Source: RYN-230 sp963844695
GTDB lineage: Bacteria > Actinomycetota > Actinomycetes > Streptosporangiales > Streptosporangiaceae
Reading direction: 5' to 3'
DNA: 64,000 nt
Assembly: GCA_963844695.1 (NCBI GenBank)
Contig: CAWJPL010000020.1
Coordinates: 1-64,000 of the forward strand
Below, piece by piece: positions 19,001 through 27,236 of the stretch. The notes under the pieces are model-generated. The model made no database searches. It was given only the letters and a program-made list of their open reading frames with translations, and was not told the origin of the DNA. The stretch's first letter is position 1. Every line of letters begins with the position of its first letter. The translations under genes and the position numbers were made by a program.

Positions 19001-19104
19001 AGACCGCCAGCGTGCACGTGTCCAACATTCTCGGCAAGCTCGGCGTGACCAGCCGCGGCGAGGCCGCGGCCACCGCGCACCGCCTCGGCCTCTTCTCCAG
19101 CTGA
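16090..19104 (+). CDS. Large LuxR-family transcriptional regulator with AAA ATPase domain
   Basis: About 1004 residues. The N-terminal P-loop ATPase has Walker A G-G-E-A-G-V-G-K-S near residue 35 and Walker B V-V-M-V-I-E-D-A-H-W-A-D near 145. A long helical TPR-like middle region follows. The C-terminal LuxR/GerE helix-turn-helix (L-T-A-R-E-Y-E-V-L-R-L-V-A-A-G-H-S-N-R-E-I-A) sits at the end. This is the LAL/MalT-like architecture, usually an ATP-dependent activator. Start taken at ATG 16090, just before the conserved V-L-V-G-R; GTG 16084 is also possible. Its target is not evident. Confidence 0.88.
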   Translation: MRVATPVLVGRSGQLSVLDTALTDACGGHPSAVLVGGEAGVGKSRLVSEFAERSRGKGARVLAGGCLELGVDGLPFAPFTSMLRDLARDIGADGIAALLPGGTTRELARLLPEFGEPAGTGDAGEARARLFEQVFVLLEQLAEASPVVMVIEDAHWADRSTRDLLAFLIRNQRALDGLLIVVIYRSDELHRSHPLRPLLAELDRIGWVTRMELGRLSGPDTGELVARLLGHEPAEEVLETVYRRTEGNPLFVEALLGEGELGSGLPESLRDLLVAGVRRLPEDTQELVRVTSAGGERVGHALLAAVTGLDNAGLARALRPAVAANVLLTDADGFAFRHALIREAMHDELLPGEGSQLHSRFAEAISADPALVPPGRAAAEQAHHWYSAHDTTWALISAWQAAEESGRALAYAEQLAMLSRVLELWEQVPGAEQRIGTSKLAVLEAAVRTAELAGEFDRGVILAKAALREIDVGADPVRAALLLKTRGHLKKQLGRDDYPDDLREAARLVPADPPSPARARVLEALAHDIHHRQGGYDDAEFRAHAEEAVAVARQAGDTATEAAALITLACAEPLSGDMEGIRSLLAEARALAVRADAYQPLLRADITESDMLEGMGQHELAATVARAGITAARRYGLARTSGAVLAINLAEPLVSLGRWDEAGEVIERALQLLPPRLSRSSLWRLSGDMALARGDLDAAAEALASVRAGVEGTRFKDEHQLPLARLETELRLAQGRPAAALTAIEDALDGFDLLRSPRYGWPLLAAGVRACALAATARDQALTTRAMALRDRLRAAAGKLSAEGLAQHAHQLTVAAELMSTDGSPAGPRPGQAPPAGGARAAWDDAAQAWEAVGQPYPLADALLRAAEIALSAGDRAGAGTRLRRARLLAEGLGARPLSGDITQLARRGRISLAREVAATDDEAAAGAAALTPVPGEPPLGLTAREYEVLRLVAAGHSNREIASELFISSKTASVHVSNILGKLGVTSRGEAAATAHRLGLFSS

Positions 19105-19141
19105 GCGGCTTGTCCAGCTGAGCGGGTTCCCAGCTGAGCGG
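19097..19141. repeat. Three copies of CCAGCTGAGCGG at the end of the LuxR gene
   Basis: The 12-bp unit occurs at 19097-19108, 19114-19125 and 19130-19141. The first copy contains the last codons and the TGA stop of the LuxR-family gene; the other two lie just downstream. Confidence 0.8.
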
Positions 19142-19216
19142 TGACGCGCTGGGCGCCGTGGCGCTGACCCGCAGCTGAATCCGCACGGTTCCCGGTGACG
19201 GGCTGCCGGCCGGGGT

Positions 19217-19882
19217 TCACGGCTGTTCCGGCGCCGCCGGCGTGAGCAAGCCCCGGTTGAACGCCTCGGCGACCGCGGCCGCGCGGTCGCCCACGCCGAG
19301 CTTGGCGTAGATGTGCAGCAGATGGGTCTTGACCGTGGCCTCGCTGATGAACAGCCTGGCCGCCGCCTCCCGGTTCGTGGTGCCCGCCGCCACCAGCGAG
19401 AGGACCTCGAGCTCACGCTGGCTGAGCGGCTCGGCGCCGGGAGCCCGGACCCGGCTCATCAGCCGGGTGGCCACCGACGGCGAGAGCGCCGCCTGGCCCT
19501 GGGCGGCGGCCCGGACGGCGCGCAGCAACTCGTGCCGGGGCGCATCCTTCAGCAGGTAGCCGGTGGCACCGGCCTCGATGGCGGGCAGCACGTGGCTGTC
19601 GGTGTCGTAGGTGGTCAGGACCAGCACCCGGGCCTCCACACCGCGCCTGGCCAGTTCCGTGATCGCGGCCACGCCGTCCATGCCCGGCATCCGCAGGTCC
19701 ATCAGGATGACCGAGGGCTTGAGCGCCAGGGCGAGCCGGACCGCCTCCGCGCCGTCTGCCGCCTCCCCCAGCACCTCGAACCCGGCATCGGGCGCGAACA
19801 TCCCGGCCAGCCCGTCCCTGACCACCGGGTGGTCATCCACGATCAGCAAGGTGATCGGGGCGCTCTCCCCGCCGGCGCTCAT
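19217..19882 (-). CDS. NarL/FixJ-type response regulator
   Basis: 221 residues: receiver domain with acidic pocket V-D-D-H, phospho-acceptor Asp in V-I-L-M-D-L-R-M-P, and a C-terminal LuxR helix-turn-helix (L-S-Q-R-E-L-E-V-L-S-L-V-A-A-G-T-T-N-R-E-A-A). Start ATG 19882 overlaps the 3' end of the histidine kinase gene by 50 bases. It should regulate the ABC exporter genes at the head of the same operon, by analogy with other kinase/regulator/ABC-2 clusters. Confidence 0.92.
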   Translation of the reverse strand: MSAGGESAPITLLIVDDHPVVRDGLAGMFAPDAGFEVLGEAADGAEAVRLALALKPSVILMDLRMPGMDGVAAITELARRGVEARVLVLTTYDTDSHVLPAIEAGATGYLLKDAPRHELLRAVRAAAQGQAALSPSVATRLMSRVRAPGAEPLSQRELEVLSLVAAGTTNREAAARLFISEATVKTHLLHIYAKLGVGDRAAAVAEAFNRGLLTPAAPEQP

Positions 19883-21287
19883 GCGCTGGCCTCCGCGGGC
19901 GCGCTGGCCTCCGCGGGCGCGTCTGCGGGGCCGGGGGGCACCGCCGGGGCACGGCGGGACCGCGGGCCATGGCGGGGCCGGGGGTCACGGCAGGGGCGGG
20001 AGTCACGGCAGGGGCAGGAGTCACGGCGGGGGCGGGAGTCACGGCAGGGGCGGCCGGGACACAGGCGGAGATGGCCGTGCCGCCCCCGGGCTCCGATTCG
20101 ACCTGCAGCGTCCCGGACAGGCCCTCGATCCGCTGCCGCATCGCGGCCAGGCCGAACCCGTCAGTCCTCGCTGCTGCCCCGTCGAACCCGGCCCCGTCGT
20201 CCCGCACATCCAGGGCAACTTCGTCGTCCATGTAAGACAGCGTCAGCCCGACCCGGGTCGCCCGGGCGTGCTTGGCCACGTTGGCCAGCGCCTCCTGCGC
20301 CGCGCGCAGCAGCGCGAACTCAGCGTCCGGGGGCATCGGCCGGGCCGTGCCTGTGGTGGTGACCTGGACCGGGATCCCGTGCAGCGCCGACCAGCGCTCG
20401 GCCACCCCGGCCAGCGCGCCGCCGAGCACGGCCCGCTCCAGGGGCTCGGGACGCAGCGCGTCCACCGATCGCCGGGCCTCGGACAGGCTCTCCCGGGCCA
20501 GCCTGGTCGCGGCGGACACGTGCCTGCGCCAGCCCTGCTGATCCCCGCTGGCCTGCTCGGCCGCCTGGAGCTGGGTGATGATCCCGGTGAGTCCCTGGGC
20601 CAGGGTGTCGTGGATCTCCCCCGCCATCCGCTGCCGCTCGTCGAGGACGCCGGCCTCCCGGGCCTGGGTCAGCAACTGCTCGTGCAGGCCGGCGTTCTCG
20701 GCCAGCGTCGCCTCGAGGCGGCAGTTGGCCTCCCTGACCTCGGCCAGAGCCTGCTCGCGTTCCTCCTTCTGGGTGTCGTCTTTCCAGTCCAGCCAGGTGA
20801 GACCGCAGATGGGGAGCACGTTGATGCAGACGACGGCCAGGTACACGACCACGCCGAAGGGGGTGACCCGGTGTACCCCGCCGGTTTGCGCGGTGGCCGC
20901 CACGACCGCCACGGCGGACACGCCGGCCAGCCGCCACGGCCAGCGCAGGACACTGAACGCGTACGTGTAGCCGGCGGGCGTGAAGAACCCGAACCAGGGA
21001 TCCCTGATCACCAGGGCCGCCATGATCACGACCAGCCCGGTGAAGAACAGCGCCATCGGCCGGGGGCGGACCCGCCAGGCCGGGTGCAGCGTGAACATCC
21101 AGAGCATCCAGGCCGCGGCCAGCCCGCTCAGGGCCAGGTCGATGAGCAGGGAGGTCCCCGACGTGAACTTGGCCGCGACCATGAACAGGACCAGGATCCC
21201 CAGCAGCACGTACGGCCCGACGGTGATCAGCGGAAGAAACCGCCGGGTCCGCTCGTCCAGCTGGGAGAGGGGCATGGAATTGCTCAT
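19833..21287 (-). CDS. NarL-type sensor histidine kinase
   Basis: 484 residues from ATG 21287, which has a GGAGGG site. Six or so hydrophobic segments occupy residues 20-175, followed by a short coiled coil, the HisKA_3 motif E-I-H-D-T-L-A-Q-G-L-T-G with the phospho-His, and an ATPase domain with E-A-L-A-N-V-A-K-H-A and D-D-G-A-G-F. The last ~80 residues are a Pro/Ala tail built from V-T-P-A-P units encoded by an 18-bp tandem repeat (about 19980-20055), then an Arg/Pro-rich end overlapping the response-regulator gene. The tail may partly reflect slippage. Confidence 0.88.
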   Translation of the reverse strand: MSNSMPLSQLDERTRRFLPLITVGPYVLLGILVLFMVAAKFTSGTSLLIDLALSGLAAAWMLWMFTLHPAWRVRPRPMALFFTGLVVIMAALVIRDPWFGFFTPAGYTYAFSVLRWPWRLAGVSAVAVVAATAQTGGVHRVTPFGVVVYLAVVCINVLPICGLTWLDWKDDTQKEEREQALAEVREANCRLEATLAENAGLHEQLLTQAREAGVLDERQRMAGEIHDTLAQGLTGIITQLQAAEQASGDQQGWRRHVSAATRLARESLSEARRSVDALRPEPLERAVLGGALAGVAERWSALHGIPVQVTTTGTARPMPPDAEFALLRAAQEALANVAKHARATRVGLTLSYMDDEVALDVRDDGAGFDGAAARTDGFGLAAMRQRIEGLSGTLQVESEPGGGTAISACVPAAPAVTPAPAVTPAPAVTPAPAVTPGPAMARGPAVPRRCPPAPQTRPRRPARPRRPAHERRRGERPDHLADRG

Positions 21288-21307
21288 CGGTGCCCTCCAC
21301 ATCGGAT

Positions 21308-22111
21308 CTACTCCCAGCGAAACAATCTAGTCGCGCCCAGCCCGAACACCACCGCGTAGGCCGCCATGGTCAGCAGTTGCAGCGGGTGCGGCCAGTGTCC
21401 CTGGGCGCTGTCCTGCAGGGCCTGCACCGCCGCCCCGAGCGGGGTGGCGTGGCTGATGTGCCGCAGCACCGAAGGCATCTGGGCGATCGGCAGCCACAGT
21501 CCGGCGAAGAACATCATCGGGAAGAACAAGATCGCCCCGATCGCGTTGGCGGCCCGCGCGGTCGGTGCGGCCGCGGCGACGAACAGGCCGATGGCCAGCA
21601 GCGCCGCCGCGGCTAGCAGCGCGGCGAGGACGAACCCCGCGAGCTGCCGCGGCAGGGCCACCCCGTACGCCATCCTGGCCACGGCGAGGACCAGGACCAG
21701 CATGACCACCACCACGGCCACGTCGATCACGAGCTGGGCCGTGAGCACCCGGACCGGGCCCACCGGCGTGGTCTGCAGCCGGCGCAGGATGCCCTTCTCC
21801 CGGTAGCCGGCCAGCACCGGGGGCAGTGCGTTGAGGGCCAGCATGGCGATCACGAACGCGATCAGGATCGGGACGTAGAGGTCGAGTTCGGTGAGGCCGC
21901 CCAGGGACGCCTGCGCCCGGCTGAAGGAGGGGATGCTGCCGAAGATGATCAGCAGCACCAGCGGGAACCCCACGCCCCAGATCGGGCCAATGCGCTCCCT
22001 CAGGAACAGCCGGAACTCGGTGCGGGTGAGCCGCCCGAGCGCAGCCCCCCGCGCGACGGCCCGTGGTGGTGCGCCCGCGGCTGGTCCCGGGCTGGACATC
22101 GTGACTGACAT
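21308..22111 (-). CDS. ABC-2-type transporter permease
   Basis: 267 residues with six hydrophobic segments and the ABC-2 pattern (G-F-P-L-V-L-L-I-I-F-G near residue 48, R-E-K-G-I-L-R-R-L-Q-T-T-P-V near 104, A-I-L-F-F-P-M-M-F-F-A-G-L-W-L-P near 190). It pairs with the ATPase gene 23 bases upstream and lies 20 bases before the kinase gene. Drug or lipid export is the usual role of such pairs. Confidence 0.9.
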   Translation of the reverse strand: MSVTMSSPGPAAGAPPRAVARGAALGRLTRTEFRLFLRERIGPIWGVGFPLVLLIIFGSIPSFSRAQASLGGLTELDLYVPILIAFVIAMLALNALPPVLAGYREKGILRRLQTTPVGPVRVLTAQLVIDVAVVVVMLVLVLAVARMAYGVALPRQLAGFVLAALLAAAALLAIGLFVAAAAPTARAANAIGAILFFPMMFFAGLWLPIAQMPSVLRHISHATPLGAAVQALQDSAQGHWPHPLQLLTMAAYAVVFGLGATRLFRWE

Positions 22112-22134
22112 GATGGTTCTCCTGTTCCTGTCGG

Positions 22135-23046
22135 CTAGTTCTCGGCGTGATGGCCGGTCAGCGCGACGAACGCGTCCTCCAGGCTGGCCTGCTCCACGCG
22201 CAGCTGCCGGGCCACGATCTGCTGGCGGGCCAGCGCGGAGGTGACCGCGTTCAGCGCGTTGTCGCTCCCGGTGACCACCACGACATCGCCCCTGTGGATG
22301 ACGCTGGTCACATCGGGCAGGCTGGTCAGCAGCCCGTCGTCGAAGGGGACGGACGGGCGGAACTGGATCCGCTGCCCGGCCTGGACCCGCTCGGCCAGTC
22401 CGGCCGGGGTGTCCACGGCCACGACCCGGCCCGCGTCGATCAGCGCCACCCGGTCACAGAGCCGCTCGGCCTCCTCCATGAAGTGAGTGACGAGCAGGAT
22501 CGTGACGCCGCGGGCGCGCACGTCCTCGATCAGCGCCCAGGTATCGCGCCTGGCCTGCGGGTCCAGGCCAGTGGTGAGCTCGTCGAGCACCGCGACGCGC
22601 GGGCTGCCCACCAGGGCCAGCGCGATCGACAGCCGCTGCTTCTGGCCGCCGGACAGCTTCCCGAACCTGGTCCTGCTCTTGCCGGCCAGCCCGAGCACGT
22701 CCATGAGCGTGCGCCAGTCGGCCGGCTCGGCGTAGAAGGAGCTGTAGAGCTGCAGGGCCTCGGCGACCTGCAGCCGCTCCGGCAACTCGCTGTCCTGGAG
22801 TTGCACGCCGAGTTGCTGGGTCAGCTCGGCGCGGTCCCGGCGTGGATCGAGGCCGAGCACGCTGATCGTGCCCCGGTCCGCCGCGCGCAGCCCCTCGACG
22901 CACTCCACCGTCGTGGTCTTGCCTGCGCCGTTCGGGCCGAGGATCCCGAAGATCTCGCCTTGCTGGACGTCGAAAGAGACATCATCGACCGCCACGGTCT
23001 CCCCGTAGCTCTTGTGCAGATGCTGCACCTCGATCACGGCTGGCAT
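22135..23046 (-). CDS. ABC transporter ATP-binding protein
   Basis: 303 residues: Walker A G-P-N-G-A-G-K-T, Q-loop, signature L-S-G-G-Q-K-Q-R-L, Walker B V-A-V-L-D-E and the switch His in V-T-H-F-M-E-E-A. The C-terminal ~80 residues form the DrrA-type accessory domain. It heads a four-gene minus-strand operon (ATPase, permease, kinase, regulator) of the antibiotic-efflux, self-regulated kind. Confidence 0.93.
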   Translation of the reverse strand: MPAVIEVQHLHKSYGETVAVDDVSFDVQQGEIFGILGPNGAGKTTTVECVEGLRAADRGTISVLGLDPRRDRAELTQQLGVQLQDSELPERLQVAEALQLYSSFYAEPADWRTLMDVLGLAGKSRTRFGKLSGGQKQRLSIALALVGSPRVAVLDELTTGLDPQARRDTWALIEDVRARGVTILLVTHFMEEAERLCDRVALIDAGRVVAVDTPAGLAERVQAGQRIQFRPSVPFDDGLLTSLPDVTSVIHRGDVVVVTGSDNALNAVTSALARQQIVARQLRVEQASLEDAFVALTGHHAEN

Positions 23047-23249
23047 GCGCTCGCCTTTCCGGCCCCCGTGCTGGTAAGCCCTGTGCTGCTAAGTCCTGGG
23101 TGACAGATCCCCTCCGGGGAGGTGCCTTCAGGCTCGCAGCGGACGCCCCGGGTGCGCATCGGCCGGGCCGCTACAGCTCACCGGCGGCCTGAACCCCCGA
23201 TGAGCCAGGCGGCGGAGCCGCATCCACCGATCGGTTGACGGCCTCCGGT

Positions 23250-23741
23250 CTTACCGCCCGTGGGTGGCGGGCGGCAGCAGGACGATCCCGTCGTCGTCGG
23301 CGTGCAGGACGTCCCGGGACTGAACGTGAGGTCGCCGAACGTCACGGGGACGTACGGCACCCGCGCCGGTCTTCGCGCTCTTGCGCGGGGTGGTGCCGAG
23401 CGCCTTGACCCCGAGGTCCAGCCCGCCAGGGCCACGCTGTCGCGGACCGCGCCGTGCAGGATCAGGCCGGCCCAGCCGTGGGCCTCAGCCGCGCCCGCGA
23501 TGAGATCCCCGGCCAGCGCGGTGCGCAGCGAGCCGCCGCCGTCCACGACCAGGACCGCGCCTGCGCCGGGGGTCTGCACCAGGTCACGGAGCAGGCCGTT
23601 GTCCTCGTGGCAGGACACCGTGCGCACCGGCCCGGAGAAGATGGCCCGGCCCCCGAACTGGCGGAACTGGAGGTCGCAGACCCGCAGGTCCGGGCCGTAC
23701 CGGTCGGCCAGGTCAGCGGTGGTCACGCTGGTGTCGGTCAC
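23250..23741 (-). pseudogene. rraA: RraA-family protein, three apparent frameshifts
   Basis: Start GTG 23741 has a strong GGAGGAG site. The first ~105 residues are intact RraA: T-A-D-L-A-D-R-Y, F-R-Q-F-G-G-R-A-I-F-S-G-P-V, V-V-D-G-G-G-S-L-R-T-A-L-A-G-D and G-A-V-R-D-S-V-A-L-A. Three small shifts follow. The frames then give L-D-L-G-V-K-A-L-G-T-T-P-R-K-S-A-K-T-G, V-P-V-T-F-G-D-L-T-F-S-P-G and D-V-L-H-A-D-D-D-G-I-V-L-L-P, ending at a TAA at 23252-23250. All conserved blocks survive in order, so indels in the sequence are as likely as decay. Members either bind RNase E or act as divalent-metal aldolases; actinobacterial copies are usually of uncertain role. Confidence 0.72.
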
Positions 23742-23865
23742 GTCTCCTCCACAGGGGTTCGCTGGGCTGGATCGCCTGGTTTGCGCCGCGGCCCAGGCGG
23801 CCTTCATCACTTACCACGGCGAGTCTCCTGATTTGCCTGCCTGACCACTGGGTATTGTCCGCAAC

Positions 23866-24744
23866 GTGCCGCTTCTGGCGTGGATAGGGCTGGCCCTCGC
23901 GTTCGCCTCGGCGCTCGTGACGAACACGGCCTACTCATTCGAGCACGACGCGGCCGCGGCGCTGCCGCCCCTTTCGCCGCGCCGCCCCTTCCGGACGGTC
24001 GAATCCCTGCTGGAAGACCGGCGGTGGCTCAAGGCGTTCGGGACCGAGACCGCGGGCTGGCTCATGTACGTGGCGGCGCTGCGGCTCGCGCCGCTCGCCC
24101 TCGTGCAGTCGGTCACCGCCTCGGGAGTCGCGGTCCTGGCCTTCGCGACGGCCCGGGGGCACCCGTCCCGGCTGGCCCGGCGCGAGCAGGCCGCCGTGGT
24201 CCTCGCCCTCGCCGGGCTGGCCCTGCTGGGGCTCTCGATCATCGGCGTGGAGGCTACCCAGAGACGCCCGCCGGTCCTGGGCATCATCATCTGGCTCGCG
24301 GCGTGTGGCGCCGGTGCGGCGCTGCTCGTCGTCGTGCACACCCATATCGCGCGGGCCGCGTCGCTCGGCCTCGCCACCGGCCTGCTGTTCTCCATCGGAG
24401 ATATCTCCGCGAAGCTGATCGGGTACGGCGGGATCTGGCTCGTGGCCCTGGTCTCGCTCATCCTCGGGTACGGAATCGGCACCAGCATCCTGCAGTCGGC
24501 CTACCAGAAGGGTGACGCCCTCACGGCCGCGGGGACGGCCACGGTGGTGACGAACGCGGTCCCGATCGCGGCAGGCTTCGTCTTGTTCGGCGAGACCCTG
24601 CCGCACGGCATCCGGGCCGTGGCCCAGGTCATGGCGTTCGCCTGCCTCATCCTGAGCGCGGTCGCCCTCGGACGCCCGGACGCGCCGAGCGCGGCCGCCG
24701 CCCCCACCCCGAGCGCGGAGGCCGCCGGGGAATCGCCGGCCTAG
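23866..24744 (+). CDS. DMT/NIPA-like multi-spanning membrane transporter
   Basis: 292 residues from GTG 23866 with about nine hydrophobic helices. A soluble loop (residues 22-60) between helices 1 and 2 carries L-P-P-L-S-P-R-R-P-F. The inner helices G-D-I-S-A-K-L-I-G-Y and A-I-P-x-A-G-F-V-L-F-G-E-T-L-P resemble the EamA/DMT fold. Substrate unknown. The C-terminus is an Ala/Pro-rich cytoplasmic tail. Confidence 0.75.
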   Translation: MPLLAWIGLALAFASALVTNTAYSFEHDAAAALPPLSPRRPFRTVESLLEDRRWLKAFGTETAGWLMYVAALRLAPLALVQSVTASGVAVLAFATARGHPSRLARREQAAVVLALAGLALLGLSIIGVEATQRRPPVLGIIIWLAACGAGAALLVVVHTHIARAASLGLATGLLFSIGDISAKLIGYGGIWLVALVSLILGYGIGTSILQSAYQKGDALTAAGTATVVTNAVPIAAGFVLFGETLPHGIRAVAQVMAFACLILSAVALGRPDAPSAAAAPTPSAEAAGESPA

Positions 24745-24772
24745 CCGCGCCACGGCAAGGAGCGGGCCAGGC

Positions 24773-24816
24773 TACCGCTGCGCGGCCAGCGGCTGGCTTA
24801 CCGCTGCGCGGCCAGC
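24773..24816. repeat. 18-bp direct repeat at the end of the folate cyclo-ligase-like gene
   Basis: TACCGCTGCGCGGCCAGC occurs at 24773-24790 and 24799-24816. The right copy is the reverse complement of the last codons and stop of the gene ending at 24798; the left copy lies just downstream of it. Confidence 0.8.
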
Positions 24817-25565
24817 AGCGGGATGGCCGCGATCTTCTCCTCGGTGAGGTCGTCCCAGCGGATGCCGGCGGCTGGCCGCGCGCCCCGGTGCGGGCGGCAG
24901 TCGATGACCCGCTCCGGGGTGACGATGAAGTCCACCGGGACGTCGTGATCGGTCACCGGGATGACCCCGGCCGGGCGGAGCTGGATCTCATGCACGGTGG
25001 TAACAGCCACGGTGTGCGGGCCGATCAGCCCGGCCGCGGTGGCCAGGGCGAACTCCAGGTCGGCGAAGCCGCCGCCCTTCCCCAGCCGGGCGCCGTCCTC
25101 GCTGGCCGCGACGCTGCCCATCACCACCAGGTCCACCGGGGCCAGGTCAGCCAGACTGACCTGGCGGGCGGACCGGGCCGCCCCGCTGATCGAGGCCGCC
25201 TTCCGGGGCGGTTCGCTCAGGTGAGCGGGGTCCAGGGCGAAGAAAGGCTCGGCGCTGGCCAGCCGGGGCACGGCCATGTAGACGGTCTTGCCGTCCTCCA
25301 GCGCCCGCTGGCGCACCGGCCATTGCGCGGAGTCCGGGTTGGCCTTCAGGGTGCGGGCGTCCTGCCATCCGGGCAGTCCGCGCAGCCGCTGCGCGGCGGC
25401 TTCGGCGCCGGAGAAGTTCGGGATGCGGCCCGCCGCCCCCGGGAACCGGGCCACCCGGGCCGCACTCATCTCCGCCCAGACCTCCTGCCGCAGCGCGGCC
25501 TTGGCCGCCAGCACGCCGGCCGGGCCGCCAGCATCTCGATCATGACGAGGCGCGCGACGGGGCAT
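24798..25565 (-). CDS. 5-formyltetrahydrofolate cyclo-ligase-family protein
   Basis: About 255 residues. The family pattern is seen as L-R-Q-E-V-W near the N-terminus, V-V-M-G-S-V-A in the middle and the nucleotide-binding L-G-K-G-G-G-F-A-D-L-E-F-A-L near residue 160, followed by V-H-E-I-Q-L. The enzyme class converts 5-formyl- to 5,10-methenyl-tetrahydrofolate with ATP; this longer, divergent form may do something else. Start is uncertain: ATG 25565, ATG 25583 and an internal GTG before L-A-A-K-A-A-L-R-Q are all possible. Confidence 0.75.
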   Translation of the reverse strand: MPRRAPRHDRDAGGPAGVLAAKAALRQEVWAEMSAARVARFPGAAGRIPNFSGAEAAAQRLRGLPGWQDARTLKANPDSAQWPVRQRALEDGKTVYMAVPRLASAEPFFALDPAHLSEPPRKAASISGAARSARQVSLADLAPVDLVVMGSVAASEDGARLGKGGGFADLEFALATAAGLIGPHTVAVTTVHEIQLRPAGVIPVTDHDVPVDFIVTPERVIDCRPHRGARPAAGIRWDDLTEEKIAAIPLLAAQR

Positions 25566-25686
25566 CCCCCCATCGTGCACCATCGGCGTCCGGGCGAAGG
25601 CTGGCCGGCGGGGACGCAACGGCGGGGAAGGCCCGGGGCAGGCCGACACGGCCCGGTCAGGCCAGCCCGGGGTCAGGCCGGTCCGG

Positions 25687-26547
25687 TCAGTGCGGGGACT
25701 GCGCGCTGGCGTAGGCCGCGGGCGTCTGGCCGATCGCGGCTCGGAAATCCCGGGTCAGGTGGGCCTGATCGGCGTAGCCGAGCGCGGCCGCGATGTCCGC
25801 CCACGACACGGGCCTCCCCTCGCGGACCGTCTCGGCCGCCTCCAGCAGCCGGTAGCGGCGGATCACCCAGGTGGGTGACACCCCTGCGTACTGCAAGAAC
25901 ATCCGCTGCAGGGTCCGCTGGCCGAGACCAGACCGCTCGCACAGGTCACCGAGCCGCCGCACCGTCCGGTCGCTCTCGGCCAGCCGGGCCACCTCCGCGA
26001 CGCTCAGGGCGGGTCCCCTGCGCTCCGGGTCCACGGCCTGTTCCAGCGCGGCGGCCAGCAGCGCGACCCGCGCGGCTTCGTCTGGTTCGGCGGTCACCTG
26101 CCGCAGCAGCACCGCCTCGTCGGTGCCGAGGGCCTGCCCCAGCGGGACGACCCGGTCGGTGAGCTCGGCCGCCGATCCGGTGATGAACGCCCCGAGTCCC
26201 CCGGGCCAGGTCAGGGCGGCCACCGCCCAGCCCTGGCCGGCCAGCACCCGGGTGGACAGGCCGCGGGCCACCCCGTACAGGCGCGCTTCGACCGGTCCAG
26301 GCCCGCGCTGGCCCGGCGCCGCGTTGGCGTGGCCGATGCTGACGTTCGCGCCGGGGTGGGTGAGCACCTGCTGCTGATGGACCGTCCCGGCCGGCAGGTC
26401 CCAGCGCACCGCCCAGAAGCGGTCCACGAGCCCGTCCAGCACCGGCCCGGCCGGGTAGCGGGTCAGCTGGACCCGCTGGCGTAGCAGCCAGGGGTCGAGG
26501 ATGCCGCGGCTGTCCCGCTCTACCGGATCCGGCTCCGAGCTGCTCAT
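25687..26547 (-). CDS. AraC-family transcriptional regulator
   Basis: 286 residues. The C-terminal two-helix-turn-helix DNA-binding domain is clear: R-T-L-Q-R-M-F-L-Q-Y-A-G-V-S-P and D-I-A-A-A-L-G-Y-A-D-Q-A-H-L-T-R-D-F. The N-terminal domain starts Y-P-A-G-P-V-L-D-G-L-V-D-R-F-W-A, the form found in many actinobacterial AraC proteins of unknown ligand. Divergent from the DinB-like gene at 26622, which may be a target. Confidence 0.88.
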   Translation of the reverse strand: MSSSEPDPVERDSRGILDPWLLRQRVQLTRYPAGPVLDGLVDRFWAVRWDLPAGTVHQQQVLTHPGANVSIGHANAAPGQRGPGPVEARLYGVARGLSTRVLAGQGWAVAALTWPGGLGAFITGSAAELTDRVVPLGQALGTDEAVLLRQVTAEPDEAARVALLAAALEQAVDPERRGPALSVAEVARLAESDRTVRRLGDLCERSGLGQRTLQRMFLQYAGVSPTWVIRRYRLLEAAETVREGRPVSWADIAAALGYADQAHLTRDFRAAIGQTPAAYASAQSPH

Positions 26548-26621
26548 TCCTGTGACCCTAGCCGCTGGTGCTGACGCGAATCTTCAAGCGCCGGGCCGGC
26601 CCGGCTCCATAGGGTCGGCTC

Positions 26622-27236
26622 ATGACCACAGCCACCGAGAAGACCACTGACCTGCTTGTCGCCGTGCTCAGCGACCTCGAACCCGTGGTCGGCCACGTCA
26701 CCGGAGAGCAACTGCACGAACCGACGCCGTGCACCGAACTGGACGTCGGGGCGCTGCGCGCGCACATCCTGGGCTGGCTGACGACCTTCGCGGCGGGTTT
26801 CGCCGATCCCGGCGGCCAGGCACCTCTCGATCGCCTCGACGGGTACACCGTGCCCGCCGACCCGGCGGGCGAGGTGCGTTCCGCGTCCGCCGCGATGGCC
26901 GCGGCGCTGCGCGGGGGCGCGGCCAGCCGGCCCCTGCGCCTCGGGGAGAGCGCGATGCCGGGTGACATGGCCCTGAGCATGATCCTCTGGGAGTACCAGG
27001 TGCACGGCTGGGATCTGGCCCGCGCCACCGGCCAGCCCTGGTCCCCGCCGGCCGAGGCGGCGGAGGAGTCACTGGAGTTCGCACCTGGCATGCTGACCCC
27101 CGACTACCAGGGCGACGGGAAGGCCTTCGCCCCGCGGGTGCCGGTACCAGCCACGGCGCCGCCCCTGGACCGCCTGCTGGGGCTGTCCGGCCGCGACCCG
27201 GGCTGGCCCGCGCAATCACGAGAGGACCCGGCGTGA
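26622..27236 (+). CDS. Maleylpyruvate-isomerase/DinB-fold protein (TIGR03086-like)
   Basis: 204 residues: D-L-L-V-A-V-L-S-D-L-E-P-V-V near the start, T-P-C-T-E-L-D-V-G-A-L-R-A-H-I-L-G-W near residue 36 and Y-Q-V-H-G-W-D-L-A-R-A-T near 125. The His residues in the last two motifs are the expected metal ligands of mycothiol-dependent family members. Its last codons overlap the GTG of the following DUF3224 gene. Confidence 0.85.
   Translation: MTTATEKTTDLLVAVLSDLEPVVGHVTGEQLHEPTPCTELDVGALRAHILGWLTTFAAGFADPGGQAPLDRLDGYTVPADPAGEVRSASAAMAAALRGGAASRPLRLGESAMPGDMALSMILWEYQVHGWDLARATGQPWSPPAEAAEESLEFAPGMLTPDYQGDGKAFAPRVPVPATAPPLDRLLGLSGRDPGWPAQSREDPA

Noticed and set aside
19611..21359. 582-codon plus-strand frame opposite the two-component genes
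   Set aside because: Mirror of the kinase and regulator; His/Gln/Gly/Arg-rich and without domain.
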